Shown piece after piece: positions 52,539 to 62,331 of a stretch of DNA of 64,000 bases. Source of the stretch: Blastopirellula sp. J2-11 (lineage in GTDB: Bacteria; Planctomycetota; Planctomycetia; Pirellulales; Pirellulaceae); NCBI RefSeq assembly GCF_024584705.1, contig NZ_CP097384.1, positions 3,720,001 through 3,784,000 on the forward strand, given 5' to 3'. The translations under genes were made by a program, and so were the position numbers. Positions within the stretch are counted from its first letter, which is position 1. Every line of letters begins with the position of its first letter. A model generated the notes under the pieces. That model did not search any database. It had not been told where the DNA came from and was given only the letters and a program-made list of their open reading frames with translations.

Positions 52539-52558
52539 ATGATATCGCGTGACATCAT
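52539..52558. promoter_or_regulatory. Operator-like palindrome, site 3, next to nagB
   Basis: ATGATATCGCGTGACATCAT is another dyad of the same motif. It ends 63 bp upstream of the nagB ATG, where an operator would be expected to overlap or follow the promoter. Confidence 0.6.
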
Positions 52559-52621
52559 CGCCGCGCCTAATTCCAACCCAAAATCATTGCCTGTTCCCAC
52601 TCGAAAAGCCTACCGACCTGC

Positions 52622-53371
52622 ATGAACATCCACATCTTTGACGACGCATCGCACCTCGGCGTCGCCGCGGCTCGCCAGGGGGCCAGCGTGATCCGAAACG
52701 CCATTGCGGAAAAGGGTTGCGCCAATATCATCGTCGCCACAGGCGCCTCCCAATTCGAGACTTTGGCCGCGCTCGTTGCAGAGCCCGATATCGACTGGAG
52801 CTGCGTAACCGGCTTTCATCTTGACGAATATCTCGGTCTGAGCGATCAGCACCCGGCCTCCTTCCGTCGCTACCTACGCGAACGGTTTGTCGATCAGGTC
52901 GCGCTCAAAGAGTTTCACTACGTTGACGGCTCGGATCCCGATCCGCACGCTGTTTGCGATCGCCTGGGGCAGCTCATCGCCCAACATCCGATCGATGTCG
53001 CTTTTGTCGGCATCGGCGAAAATGGCCATCTCGCCTTCAACGATCCGCCGGCCGATTTTGAGACCAACACGCCGTACCTGGTGGTCGAGTTAGACGAAGC
53101 CTGCCGAAATCAGCAGGCTGGCGAAGGCTGGTTCGCGACGCTCGACGATGTTCCCACACAAGCGATCAGCATGTCTTGCCAGCAGATTTTGCGCACCAAA
53201 ACGATCATTTGCAGCGTGCCGGACGAGCGCAAAGCGATCGCGGTACGCAATACGGTCGAAGGTCCCGTTACTCCTGAAGTTCCGGCCTCGATATTGCAAA
53301 CGCATGCGGAGATCTCCTTGTTTCTTGACAAGGCCTCCGCTTCGGAATTGACCGCCTCTTCGACTCTCTAG
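52622..53371 (+). CDS. nagB: Glucosamine-6-phosphate deaminase
   Basis: This is a 249-residue cytoplasmic enzyme of the family's usual size. [20 protein letters not shown] contains the catalytic Asp of the DEY motif, and [18 protein letters not shown] holds the phosphate/sugar-binding [25 protein letters not shown] is in the C-terminal part, and the start [10 protein letters not shown] fits. It converts glucosamine 6-phosphate to fructose 6-phosphate and ammonia. It is 17 bp upstream of nagA, so the two form an operon for N-acetylglucosamine use. Two operator-like dyads precede it (52321-52342 and 52539-52558). Confidence 0.93.
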   Translation: MNIHIFDDASHLGVAAARQGASVIRNAIAEKGCANIIVATGASQFETLAALVAEPDIDWSCVTGFHLDEYLGLSDQHPASFRRYLRERFVDQVALKEFHYVDGSDPDPHAVCDRLGQLIAQHPIDVAFVGIGENGHLAFNDPPADFETNTPYLVVELDEACRNQQAGEGWFATLDDVPTQAISMSCQQILRTKTIICSVPDERKAIAVRNTVEGPVTPEVPASILQTHAEISLFLDKASASELTASSTL

Positions 53372-53388
53372 AACGCCTGGAACACCGC

Positions 53389-54381
53389 ATGCCTGACTCC
53401 AAGTTCTTCGATCTGCAAATCAACGGTTACTACGGCGTCGACTTCAACCAAGACGACATCTCGGCGGAAGACCTGCGCAACGCCTGTTTGGCGTTGGAGC
53501 GTGACGAAGTCGATGGAGTGCTCGTCACGGTTATTACGGACGATATTGCTCGCATGGCGGCTCGCTTATCGCGGTTCGTTCAGTTGCGGTCCACCGATCC
53601 GTTGATCAGCAAAATGATCGCCGGTTTTCATATCGAAGGTCCGTTCATCAGCACCCAGGTCGGCTATGTCGGCGCTCATCCGGTGGAACATGCCAAAGAA
53701 GCGTCGTGGGAAGAAATGGCGCTGCTGCTGGACGCGGCGGACGGACTGACGCGGATCGTTACGCTAGCGCCAGAACAAGACCCCGATCAAGACGTGACGC
53801 GGCGCTTGGTCAAGCAAGGAATGATCGTTGCGGCAGGTCACACCAACGCATCGATCGACCAGTTGGACGCCTGTATTGACGCTGGCCTTTCGGTCTTTAC
53901 GCATCTGGGAAACGGTTGCCCTCGCTTGATGGATCGACATGACAACATCATTCAACGCGCTCTCAGCCGCGCCGATCGCTTGAACTTTGGCCTGATCGCC
54001 GATGGGGCGCATGTCCCATTTTTCGCGTTGAAAAACTACTTGCAAATCGCCGGAATCGATCGGGCGTTCATCGTCTCTGATGCGATCTCCGCCGCCGGTT
54101 GCGGCCCGGGACTCTATCCGCTGGGAGATCAAGAAGTGCTGGTCGGCGAAGATGGAGTTCCTCGCGCTGAAGATGACAGCCACTTAATCGGCTCGGCGAC
54201 AACCATGCAACGCATGGCCGAAAACCTACAACGCGAGGTCGGCCTGACCTCGGTCGAAATTGACCGTTTGACCCGCATGAATCCGCGTCGCCTAATCGGC
54301 GCCGCTATTCCAGCGCCAGCACGCTTAGCAGCCAAAAGCAACGGCGCCAAAAACGGAGTCCATCCGGCGACCGCTCCGTAA
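53389..54381 (+). CDS. nagA: N-acetylglucosamine-6-phosphate deacetylase, short form
   Basis: The 330-residue protein is shorter than the usual 370-400 residues. It starts directly at [18 protein letters not shown], at the beginning of the TIM barrel, so the N-terminal part of the small beta-sandwich domain is missing. The remaining NagA signatures are clear: [54 protein letters not shown] with the catalytic Asp, and MNPRRLIG near the end. It removes acetate from GlcNAc-6-phosphate, feeding NagB. No upstream ATG or missing sequence is evident in the 17-bp gap after nagB, so the short form seems genuine. Confidence 0.9.
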   Translation: MPDSKFFDLQINGYYGVDFNQDDISAEDLRNACLALERDEVDGVLVTVITDDIARMAARLSRFVQLRSTDPLISKMIAGFHIEGPFISTQVGYVGAHPVEHAKEASWEEMALLLDAADGLTRIVTLAPEQDPDQDVTRRLVKQGMIVAAGHTNASIDQLDACIDAGLSVFTHLGNGCPRLMDRHDNIIQRALSRADRLNFGLIADGAHVPFFALKNYLQIAGIDRAFIVSDAISAAGCGPGLYPLGDQEVLVGEDGVPRAEDDSHLIGSATTMQRMAENLQREVGLTSVEIDRLTRMNPRRLIGAAIPAPARLAAKSNGAKNGVHPATAP

Positions 54382-54997
54382 TCCGCTTGTTCCCTTCGAA
54401 GCGCGATGCGCAAACGAAGACGCAAGAACACCAGAAAAGGGGAAAGCGCCATTCGCTCCCATCCCCTTTTCGAAGGTCACACTCAGCATGCGCCAGCTGA
54501 AGCATTTGGCTCCTGAACAATGGCCCCGACGGTACGCGGCCAAGGAGTTGAAAGATTTCTACTCGACTTTCTGAGACAATCTCCTACATGCTGCGAGCGT
54601 CTGCTCCATCCCCCTCGGCATCTACTTTCTTGTCGTCTTGGTTGGGAACGAAGTGAAGAGTCGACGGAGCAGTTCTCTCTCAACCGCGTTGCAGCAAGCC
54701 GGGATCGGATGTTTGGCGCTATTGCGTTTCTACGTAAGAGAGAGCCGAGGCTATCAGCGGGTTCTGGGGCTCCAGACGCACCTACCCAGCTAACGGAGAA
54801 AGCGTTCGAGCATCAAACACCGTGCATGTTCGCAACTCATGCGACAACATGGTCAAAAAGAGCGTACATTCTTGATGGTACGCCAACTATCAGCGCGTTA
54901 CCATAAAGTGTCCTCGCAACGCTGAAGATCGACGTACGACTGTCTGAGTGGAATGTTTCCCGACGCTCCTTATCGCTGTGCAACAGGAACACCAATC
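54382..54997. other. Noncoding region between nagA and the DUF1254 pair
   Basis: This 616-bp region contains a 60-bp sequence that recurs downstream of the DUF1254 pair (listed separately). A short frame, MRQLKHLAPEQWPRRYAAKE and so on, starts at 54489 and ends inside that repeat. I cannot support it as a gene. The start of the next gene is preceded by AGGAAC. Confidence 0.5.
54559..54618. repeat. 60-bp direct repeat, copy 1 (flank of the DUF1254 pair)
   Basis: The sequence, containing GCGAGCGTCTGCTCCAT and CCCTCGG, recurs at 58189-58246 in the same orientation, about 3.6 kb away. The two copies flank the DUF1254 gene pair on both sides. Identity is high in the last 30 bp and lower in the first half. 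Confidence 0.75.
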
Positions 54998-56509
54998 ATG
55001 CTTCACCCCAAATTGCTTTGGAAATGCAGTTTTTTTGCGGTCGTCGCCATGCTGAGTTACATCCCCTGCGCCTTCAGCCAAGACCATGCCGCCGACCTGA
55101 CCAACGCCAAACTCCATGGCGACGAAGTGATCAAGACTCCGATCGGAAAGATCGAACTGATCAACAGTTATTTCAACGACGATGCGTCGCAGCGACTGTT
55201 TGATGAACTTGACTACCAACGTGCCTGCCAAGCTTATCTCTGGTCGACTCCGCTGGTCAGCATCACAACTTGGCGCGACAACCAAGGCAAAGCTTACGAT
55301 GTCGAGAATGAAACGGACTTTGTCGTCCTGCGGTCACTCATCGAGAAGCGCGGGATCGTCACCGGCAATCTGACGACCCCTTACATTTTTAACTTCTCGA
55401 ACTTGAAAAAAGGGCCGATCCAAATTGATTACCCTGCGGGGCAAACCGCCGGAGGCGTGCTCGATTTCTGGATGCGTCCCGTTTGCGATCTCGGCTTGAC
55501 GGGCCCCGACCAGGGCCAGGGCGCGATGTACGTTATCGTGGGACCAGAAGAAGATCCGAGCAAGTTCCAGCAAGAAGGGGTTCACGTCTTTCAAAGTGCG
55601 ACCAACAACGTGCTGGTCGGCATACGCATTCTCGATCCCGATCCCAAGTACTACCAAACCTACAAGTCCCAATACCAAATGGGCCGAGTTGGCGTCCAAC
55701 TCAAGCCTTGCCGCTATATCGAAGACAAGAATGTAGAGTGGAGCGCCACCGCGCCACGGGGTTTAGCGTATTGGGAAAAACTATCCAACGTCATCAATGA
55801 AGAACCGGTGCGCGAAATCAATAAGCCTTGGATGGCCATGCTCCAGCCGCTCGGGATCGAAAAAGGAAAACCGTTCGCGCCCAACGAACGACAAAAACAG
55901 ATCCTGAAAAAGGGAGTAGCGATGGGCGAATTGATGACGCGCAACATTCAAGTGAATCCTCGCTATTCCAAGCCTTACTGGGACGGGGCCCACTGGTACA
56001 AGAGCTTCGACTTCCAAGTTGAACAAGAGACCGAAAATATTCAACAGATCGACGAGCGAGCGACCTGGTTTTATGAAGCAGTCGCAGCCACCAAAGGAAT
56101 GGTCGCCCCTACGCCCGGCAAAGGTCAAGTTTACATGACCACCAAGCGTGACCGTGACGGCAACTTCTTGCGAGCCGATAAGACCTATCGGTTGCACGTC
56201 CCGGCAGAAGTGCCCGTCGCTCAGTTCTGGTCGGTCACGCTCTATAGCGAGAATACGCGTCGCCCCTATGACAACGGTGGAACCGAATTACGAGACGACA
56301 CCCTCGGCAGCCGATCAGAAGGTCTGAAAAAGAATGATGACGGCAGCGTTGATCTCTACATTGGCCCGCAGGCGCCTCAAGGCTGGGAAAGCAACCACAT
56401 GAAGACGGTCGGTGACGACGGCTGGTTTGTCTACTTTCGCCTGTATGCTCCCACAGAACCTTTCTTTGACAAGTCGTTCAAACTGCAGGACTTTGAAGTG
56501 GTGGAGTAA
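54998..56509 (+). CDS. DUF1254/DUF1214 exported protein (first of a tandem pair)
   Basis: The 503-residue protein starts at the ATG at 54998 (MLHPKLLWKCSFFAVVAMLS), giving a signal peptide that ends near CAFS; the frame is open 15 codons further upstream without a better signal. The DUF1254 domain at about 50-190 includes YQRACQAYLWSTPLVSITTW, and DUF1214 at about 370-500 includes FWSVTLYSENTRRPYDNGGT and the PQGWESNHMKTVGDDGWFVY motif. The family is widespread and exported, with unknown activity. The next gene, 74 bp later, encodes a paralogue, so the pair arose by duplication. Confidence 0.87.
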   Translation: MLHPKLLWKCSFFAVVAMLSYIPCAFSQDHAADLTNAKLHGDEVIKTPIGKIELINSYFNDDASQRLFDELDYQRACQAYLWSTPLVSITTWRDNQGKAYDVENETDFVVLRSLIEKRGIVTGNLTTPYIFNFSNLKKGPIQIDYPAGQTAGGVLDFWMRPVCDLGLTGPDQGQGAMYVIVGPEEDPSKFQQEGVHVFQSATNNVLVGIRILDPDPKYYQTYKSQYQMGRVGVQLKPCRYIEDKNVEWSATAPRGLAYWEKLSNVINEEPVREINKPWMAMLQPLGIEKGKPFAPNERQKQILKKGVAMGELMTRNIQVNPRYSKPYWDGAHWYKSFDFQVEQETENIQQIDERATWFYEAVAATKGMVAPTPGKGQVYMTTKRDRDGNFLRADKTYRLHVPAEVPVAQFWSVTLYSENTRRPYDNGGTELRDDTLGSRSEGLKKNDDGSVDLYIGPQAPQGWESNHMKTVGDDGWFVYFRLYAPTEPFFDKSFKLQDFEVVE

Positions 56510-56583
56510 TTTACCGACTCGATGTGAATGAAGCAGTGAAACCGGCCAACGCTCTCCATCTTTCGCCCCGAGGACCTGCAGTG

Positions 56584-58107
56584 ATGATCAACCAATCAAT
56601 CGCCATCCTATTCGCAATGGGTCTGAGCGCTGCTTTGACCTTTCCTGTAAACGCGCAATCTCGATTTGACGAGTTGGCGAATCTTCCCTTCGAGAAAAAC
56701 CGCCCCACCGCGAGTACGGCGGAGAGACTGAAGCAGGAACTCCTCTTTCAACGCGCTACGCAGACGTACATCTGGGCGATGCCGCTGCTCAATACGATGG
56801 GCATGCGAGACGGCTTCAAAGAATCGTTTGGAACCGGGTACAACGTCATGGCGATCTGGACGAAACGCCTTGACGCTCGGACGCGCATCACCACGCCTAA
56901 CTCCGATCTCATCTACGGCATGGTTTTTGTCAATGTCGGTGAAACAGGACCGCTGGTATTTGAAGCGCCCCCCAAACTACAAGGGATTCTCCTCGACTTT
57001 TGGCAGCGGCCGATCCCCGTGGATGGTGGAAAATACTTTGGCGATCTTGGTTTGCCGGGACCTGATGAAGGTAAGGGCGGGAAATTCTTAATCCTCCCCC
57101 CCGGCTACGAAGGTGATGTGCCTGAGGGGTACTACGTCTATCGTTCTGGCACGAACAACGTTTTCATCTTCTTGCGTTCGTTCTACCAGTCTCTTGACGA
57201 CATTCGTCCCGCCGTCGATGTGCTTCAACAATCGGTGCTCTATCCATTGGGGAAGAAGAAGGAGGCGAAGCTAATGGTGTTTAAAGACGCCTCGGAAACG
57301 GGACATGAGATGTTGCCGCGGACCGATTTCACCGCCTTCGAGCAACTGAAATGGCTTGTCGACTCGGAGGGAGCCAATCTCGCGAGCCCCGATTGGCTAG
57401 GAATGCTGGCCGGAATGGGCATTGTCAAAGGAGAACCTTTCAATCCAGACGCCGCTACGAAAGAGATTCTCGGAAACGCCGCCAAGACCGGTTACGAGAC
57501 CACGCGCGTCCTCGGCATGGAAGCAATGCTGGGAGACGCCGACTTTCGCGTCTACGAAGATCGACAATGGCTCAACCCCGTCAATAATCTGTCCTCTCGC
57601 TGGCCCAACGCTTTCGTCGACCTGAGTTGGACTGATAGCAAGCATGGCTATCGCAACCTTGACGCGCGAGCCTGGTTCTTCACCGACTATTATTCGATCA
57701 GCCCCGGCATGGTCTCTATGACGCCCGGCAAGGGAGCGTTCTATATGATCGCTTTTAAGGACGCGGAAGGTGAATGGCTCAACGGAGAAAAGAGCTACAA
57801 GCTCCACCTTCCTCCCAATATCCCGGCGGATCTCTTCTGGTCGGTGACGCTTTACGAAGCCGAAAACGCTTCCGGCCTCGCCAACGGTCAACCGTTCCCT
57901 TCGCTCGGCAAGCTCAACAACCCGGCGCAACAAGACGACGGCGGAACCATCCTGCACCTAGGGCCCAAGTCCCCGAAAGGAGCTGATCGCAATTGGTTGG
58001 CTACGGTCCCGGGACGCGGATATTTTGTCATATTGCGACTCTACGTGCCCCAGAAAGCTGCGATCGACGGCAGTTGGAAACCGGGAGACATTGAGCAGAG
58101 CAACTAA
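56584..58107 (+). CDS. DUF1254/DUF1214 exported protein (second of the tandem pair)
   Basis: The 507-residue protein starts at the ATG at 56584 with a GAGGA Shine-Dalgarno, giving a signal peptide ending PVNAQS. It has the same two domains as the upstream gene: FQRATQTYIWAMPLLNTMGM in DUF1254, YSISPGMVSMTPGKGAFYMI leading into DUF1214, and FWSVTLYEAENASGLANGQP. LRLYVPQKAAIDGSWKPGDI ends the family signature. The two paralogues align over their full length but are clearly divergent. No other gene gives a hint of their substrate. Confidence 0.87.
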   Translation: MINQSIAILFAMGLSAALTFPVNAQSRFDELANLPFEKNRPTASTAERLKQELLFQRATQTYIWAMPLLNTMGMRDGFKESFGTGYNVMAIWTKRLDARTRITTPNSDLIYGMVFVNVGETGPLVFEAPPKLQGILLDFWQRPIPVDGGKYFGDLGLPGPDEGKGGKFLILPPGYEGDVPEGYYVYRSGTNNVFIFLRSFYQSLDDIRPAVDVLQQSVLYPLGKKKEAKLMVFKDASETGHEMLPRTDFTAFEQLKWLVDSEGANLASPDWLGMLAGMGIVKGEPFNPDAATKEILGNAAKTGYETTRVLGMEAMLGDADFRVYEDRQWLNPVNNLSSRWPNAFVDLSWTDSKHGYRNLDARAWFFTDYYSISPGMVSMTPGKGAFYMIAFKDAEGEWLNGEKSYKLHLPPNIPADLFWSVTLYEAENASGLANGQPFPSLGKLNNPAQQDDGGTILHLGPKSPKGADRNWLATVPGRGYFVILRLYVPQKAAIDGSWKPGDIEQSN

Positions 58108-58188
58108 AACTTCGACGCCAAATTAACGTCTGCCCTAAATCGCATCGGACCAGCCGAACGAAGCGGCGAAAGATTGGCGTTTGTTCCT

Positions 58189-58246
58189 CTGCTCGATTTT
58201 CTGAAATAATCCCTCAGGATGCGAGCGTCTGCTCCATCTCCCTCGG
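58189..58246. repeat. 60-bp direct repeat, copy 2
   Basis: This matches 54559-54618, including GCGAGCGTCTGCTCCAT. It lies 82 bp after the second DUF1254 gene. The remaining gap up to 58443 contains no other feature I recognise. Confidence 0.75.
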
Positions 58247-58443
58247 CCGGTTCAGGTGCATGCAGATGTATAGACCGCACCCCTAGGCAACACCCGTTCG
58301 GACGCATGGGTAACACTTTTTGTAACCTGGAATGCTTTCTCTCGGGAGGGCTTTCATCGCTTGGCTGGAATGTGATTGGTCTATCCCTTATTGGCTTTCG
58401 ACGAGTAAGGGAGATGAGAGTGGGGACGTGACTGATCCAGTCG

Positions 58444-59481
58444 TTAGGTCGACTCGCGCACGATCAACTCGGGTCGAATCACGCGGACTCGCTTGGACGC
58501 GGGGATTTCTCCCTGCAGCGACTCTTCGACCAGGTCGAGCGCCGCCTTGGCGTAGGCGGCGTGACACTGATCGATCGTGGTCAGACCGGGTTCGATCACG
58601 TCGGCGATATCCAGGTTGTCATATCCGGTAATGGCCAAGTCTTCTGGCACCGAGTACCCATGGCGGTGTAATCCTTGCATGATCCGCACCGCCCATTCGT
58701 CATTCGACGCGATGATCGCATCGGCTTTGTTTTTGACGACCAACTTTTGAATGCAATCGTCAATCGCATCGCGAGACGGTTTTTGCGTCGCTTCGGGATT
58801 GGTCCAAATCAGAGACTCGCCGGTCGCCAGCTTGCGGCGCTTGACGTTCGCCTTCCAGGCTTCACAGCGAATGGCCATTAGCTGATCCGAAGGCGACCAC
58901 AATTGAATCGCGACCCGTTTCCGGCCACGATCGGCCAGATGATCGACCAACTGCTCAATGGCCGACGAAGTTTCGACCCGCACGCAGGGCTGCGTTTTCA
59001 GAATCGGCGACGAGTGTAGGATAATGTGATTGCGCTCGCGGAAAACTTTTTTCAGCTTCGGCCGGATGTCTTGCATCACGTCAAACATGCACAAGATCGC
59101 GTCCATGCCGTGATCGGCGAAATCATCGAGATAGGTTTTGATTTCGGCCGGATCATGATGCGCCTGGCCGATCATCAAACGATAGCCGCGAGTATGGGCT
59201 TCGGCCTCGATCGCCGACAGACGCGCCGAAAAGACAGCCAAGTTGACAGTATCCAGCACTACGCCGATGATTTTTGTCGGCATTCCACGCAGGCGCTGTG
59301 CGGCGCGATTCGGCCGATAGTCAAGATCCTCGGCGATCTTCAACACTTTTTGTCGAGTCGCTTCCGACACGCGAACGCTATCGACGCCTGAGTTATTTAG
59401 AATATGTCCGACCGCTGCGCGGGAAACGCCTGCTTGGTTGGCGATATCTACGAGTCGAACTTTTCGTTCTTCTTCGGCCAT
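58444..59481 (-). CDS. LacI-family transcriptional regulator
   Basis: This is a 345-residue protein from the ATG at 59481. The helix-turn-helix is [20 protein letters not shown] (about 8-27), followed by the hinge helix region [20 protein letters not shown] (about 52-71). The periplasmic-binding-protein-like effector domain at about 68-335 contains [14 protein letters not shown] and [20 protein letters not shown], the usual family signature. The open frame extends to 59778 into the upstream gene, which is not credible. It is upstream-adjacent to exported Gfo/Idh/MocA genes and probably controls sugar uptake or breakdown. A dyad with a central CG at 62236-62255 is a candidate operator. Confidence 0.92.
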   Translation of the reverse strand: MAEEERKVRLVDIANQAGVSRAAVGHILNNSGVDSVRVSEATRQKVLKIAEDLDYRPNRAAQRLRGMPTKIIGVVLDTVNLAVFSARLSAIEAEAHTRGYRLMIGQAHHDPAEIKTYLDDFADHGMDAILCMFDVMQDIRPKLKKVFRERNHIILHSSPILKTQPCVRVETSSAIEQLVDHLADRGRKRVAIQLWSPSDQLMAIRCEAWKANVKRRKLATGESLIWTNPEATQKPSRDAIDDCIQKLVVKNKADAIIASNDEWAVRIMQGLHRHGYSVPEDLAITGYDNLDIADVIEPGLTTIDQCHAAYAKAALDLVEESLQGEIPASKRVRVIRPELIVREST

Positions 59482-59641
59482 GCACTTCAACTTGCCAATG
59501 CTGGCCAGCGCACGTTGACGACATCGTCGAGCGATTACGGGCCGCGAGTGATTTCGCAAGCCCTCCAGAATACGGAATTTATAGCCCCCACAGCAAGCCC
59601 GGCGAGGAAGTTTGCCGAGCCGTGCCCGGGGATTGAGAGGC

Positions 59642-61090
59642 TTAAACTTGCTCTGGAACGATGTAGGGCGCCCGATATTCGCGACGTAGCAATCGGTTGG
59701 CGGCCTCTTCGTTAGGAAACTTCTCCGTTTTCGGATCAATCGCCAATGTCCGCCCCATTTGCACCGCCGCCGAGTCAAGATCGATGCCGTTGGCGGCCAA
59801 GTGCTCGGTCATCCGCGTCGCGGCGTCGGCCATCAACGGTTGATCCTGCACTCGTTCTTGCAGCGAAGCGAGCGGAAGCGACTCGCCGGTCAAATGCGAG
59901 ATATTCCCTAAATGGCAAAGCGCCGTCGAAAGGTGTCCCGCTCGGACTGGGCAATTTAAATCGCTTGTTTTCCGGGAGCGAACCGCTTTCACGAAGTTTT
60001 CACGATGCAGCTGACGCCCGCCGTCACTTCCGGTGTCGCCTGTGATTTCGCGAATCGTTTTACCATCAGGATCGACTACTTTGCCGGTGTCAAAACCGAG
60101 ATAAGTCGCATCTTCGCCTTCGATGACGATCCCATAGCCGAGCCCCATATACTTGCAGGTGTCTCGCTTGCCGGTCGCGGTCGGCAGATCGCGAATCTCG
60201 AAGGTAATCGGGGCTCTGGCGTACTCGTACCGCAGCAAGTGCGTGTTCGGCGTTTGGCCATTGTCATCCCACGCGTACCGTCCGCCGACGCTCGAAACGC
60301 TGGTCGGAAATTCTTCGGCGCCAACGGCCCAGCGGCAGAGATCCAGGATATGGGGCCCGTTGTTCCCCAGTTCGGCGTTGCCGTAATCCCAAAACCAGTG
60401 CCAATCATAGTGATACTTGGCGCGCTGCAGCTTAGTTGAACCAGGGCCGCACCACAAATCGTGATTGACCGTCGACGGCGGTTGAGGAGCGGTGGACGGT
60501 CGACCAATCGACTCGCGACGAGAAAGGTAGAGCCCCTTCACGCTTTTCAACTTGCCCAGCGCCCCTTGATGCACCTCTTGGAAGAAGTCTTGCAAGTGCT
60601 TGAAGCTGCGCCGCTGAATACCGACCTGCACGATCCGATCATATTTCTCAGCCGCCTTCTCCATTTGGCCCGCTTCCCAAATGTTGTGCGAGCAAGGTTT
60701 CTCGGTATAGACGTCTTTGCCGGCCTGACAGCCCCAGACCGTCCCCAGACCGTGCCAATGATTCGGCACGCCAAGCACGACGGCGTCAACATCGGGATCG
60801 TCATAGACGCGGCGCAAGTCGTCATACTTTTTCAGGCCATAGCCAAACTTCTTATCAAACTCTTCCGTTCGCTTTCCTAATACCGCGCTATCGACATCGC
60901 ACGCGCCGACCACCTTGACGCCGGGAATTTTTGGAAAGCCGTTTAAATGCGTATTGCCGATACTATTGACGCCGATCACGACGACTCGTAGTTCGTCATT
61001 GGCTTCGGCGGATCGAACGTTCGACGTCATCGAAGTAACAGCGGCCGCAGAAGCGGCGGCCAAAAATTGGCGACGATTAACGGATACCAT
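59642..61090 (-). CDS. Gfo/Idh/MocA oxidoreductase, Tat-exported
   Basis: The 482-residue protein starts [20 protein letters not shown], a Tat signal. The Rossmann domain begins at about 35 ([20 protein letters not shown]) and includes [20 protein letters not shown] and [20 protein letters not shown] with the EKP motif. The C-terminal domain has [20 protein letters not shown] and [16 protein letters not shown]. This subfamily with a WHWFWDYGN segment is common in planctomycetes. It is probably an NAD(P)-dependent sugar oxidoreductase, transported folded. The start is 160 bp upstream of the LacI gene start. It lies 73 bp downstream of another exported family member. Confidence 0.92.
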   Translation of the reverse strand: MVSVNRRQFLAAASAAAVTSMTSNVRSAEANDELRVVVIGVNSIGNTHLNGFPKIPGVKVVGACDVDSAVLGKRTEEFDKKFGYGLKKYDDLRRVYDDPDVDAVVLGVPNHWHGLGTVWGCQAGKDVYTEKPCSHNIWEAGQMEKAAEKYDRIVQVGIQRRSFKHLQDFFQEVHQGALGKLKSVKGLYLSRRESIGRPSTAPQPPSTVNHDLWCGPGSTKLQRAKYHYDWHWFWDYGNAELGNNGPHILDLCRWAVGAEEFPTSVSSVGGRYAWDDNGQTPNTHLLRYEYARAPITFEIRDLPTATGKRDTCKYMGLGYGIVIEGEDATYLGFDTGKVVDPDGKTIREITGDTGSDGGRQLHRENFVKAVRSRKTSDLNCPVRAGHLSTALCHLGNISHLTGESLPLASLQERVQDQPLMADAATRMTEHLAANGIDLDSAAVQMGRTLAIDPKTEKFPNEEAANRLLRREYRAPYIVPEQV

Positions 61091-61163
61091 GCGATGTTCC
61101 TTGCGGCGGAAGTTCCGACTAACGGAAGAAGAGGGACAATAAATAGTATGACTGAACCCGACG

Positions 61164-62147
61164 TTACTTGCTGCTCTGCATCACGCTTTCGAGCGTGACG
61201 CTCTTCCCATCGGCGTCGCGACTGACGTCGGCAGCCGTCATGAAAGCGACGATTTCCAGCGTTTCTTCTGGAGAAACCGGAGCTTTCTTGGTGCGGAAGA
61301 ACTGGACGATTTCAGCCACCAGGTGGTCGTACCCGGCGCGAATCGGGACCAACTCAATCTTCTTCTTGCCAAACACCAACACGCCATATCCAGCCGAACC
61401 ATCTCGAATGCCGCGGAACGTACCGACGCGGCCATCCTTCCAGACGCCGGTCGCAACCTCAACGCCGTCTGCTTGCGTACGCTCGACACTGACGCAGCCA
61501 GGCCCCATTACGGTAAACAACGTCTCGACCCCATGAACGCCGTACCAGAAAAAGTCGGGATGCGTCGGATCGAGTTTGCAAGGGCTATAGGCGACGCAGC
61601 CGACGATATTGCCTGCGGCATTTTCCTTGCTCAGCGTCTGTACTTCGGCACAGTAACGGAGCGTCGAGCACGAGAAGACCGGCGTTCCCGTCTTCTTCGA
61701 GATCGCAAACAATTCTTTCGCATCGGCCAGCGAAGCGGTTACCGGCTTGTCAACAAACAGCGGCAGTCCTGCTTCCAGCACCGGCTTGGCTTGCGACAAG
61801 TGAACGCGCCCATCGACGCTGTTCATGATGACGGCGTCCACCTTTTTCAGCAGCACGTCAATCGAGGGCACGATCTCGATGCCCATCGCAGAAATCTGTT
61901 TGGTAAAACCTTCGATCCGATCGGCGCTGGTTGGGAGATCAGGACTTCCGCCGGGAAACGCGGCGACGATCGTCGCATCCGCAAACTCGGGACGCGGGTT
62001 CGCAGCGTTGATCAGCTTCGAGAACGCGACCGCATGCGAGCTGTCGAGCCCGATCAAACCAATTTTCAACGGCTCGGCGGCGCTGGCGCCGCCAGCGATC
62101 AACGTGCCCAGGACGAAGCAAACGGCGGCGTTAAATAAGATCTTCAT
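61164..62147 (-). CDS. Gfo/Idh/MocA-type oxidoreductase, Sec-exported
   Basis: This is a 327-residue protein from the ATG at 62147, with a signal peptide (FNAAVCFVLGTLIAGGASAA, about 4-23) lacking a Tat motif. The Rossmann-like domain begins LKIGLIGLDSSHAVAFSKLI and includes KKVDAVIMNSVDGRVHLSQA and EAGLPLFVDKPVTASLADAK (a DKP variant of the EKP motif). The C-terminal domain is short and includes YGVHGVETLFTVMGPGCVSV. It is smaller than the other two family members here. Export by Sec would require cofactor binding outside, or the protein may be regulatory rather than catalytic; this is uncertain. It is upstream of the Tat-exported member in the same direction. Confidence 0.85.
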   Translation of the reverse strand: MKILFNAAVCFVLGTLIAGGASAAEPLKIGLIGLDSSHAVAFSKLINAANPRPEFADATIVAAFPGGSPDLPTSADRIEGFTKQISAMGIEIVPSIDVLLKKVDAVIMNSVDGRVHLSQAKPVLEAGLPLFVDKPVTASLADAKELFAISKKTGTPVFSCSTLRYCAEVQTLSKENAAGNIVGCVAYSPCKLDPTHPDFFWYGVHGVETLFTVMGPGCVSVERTQADGVEVATGVWKDGRVGTFRGIRDGSAGYGVLVFGKKKIELVPIRAGYDHLVAEIVQFFRTKKAPVSPEETLEIVAFMTAADVSRDADGKSVTLESVMQSSK

Positions 62148-62235
62148 GCTTAACGTTCCAATCGGTGGGAGCGGGGGGGGAAGGTCTCTGTGAAGCGAAG
62201 GTCGGAATTGCGATTTTGGGAAATCGATTGCATTC

Positions 62236-62255
62236 AAGATACCACGAGATATCTT
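62236..62255. promoter_or_regulatory. LacI-type dyad between divergent genes
   Basis: AAGATACCACGAGATATCTT is a partial palindrome with outer arms AAGATA/TATCTT and a central CG, as in LacI-family operators. It lies between the divergent genes at 62147 and 62332, near the LacI gene at 58444. It is weaker evidence than the nagB sites. Confidence 0.4.
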
Positions 62256-62331
62256 AGGCGTAAAGAGTTTTCTTTTTCGCACGAATTTCGCCCCTGGCGC
62301 CCCCCTGCTCTTCCCACGTAAACTGGTGACC

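Larger units (their letters stand above)
51782..52621. other. Intergenic region with three operator-like sites
   Basis: This 840-bp region separates the divergent DUF1559 block and nagB. The three TGATATCA-type sites at 51871, 52321 and 52539 are listed separately. I see no convincing coding sequence or RNA gene in the rest; the open frames at 52042-52500 have no motifs. Confidence 0.55.

Noticed and set aside
54520-54906. A 128-codon frame before the DUF1254 pair.
   Set aside because: It has biased composition and no motif, and overlaps a direct repeat. I do not call it a gene.
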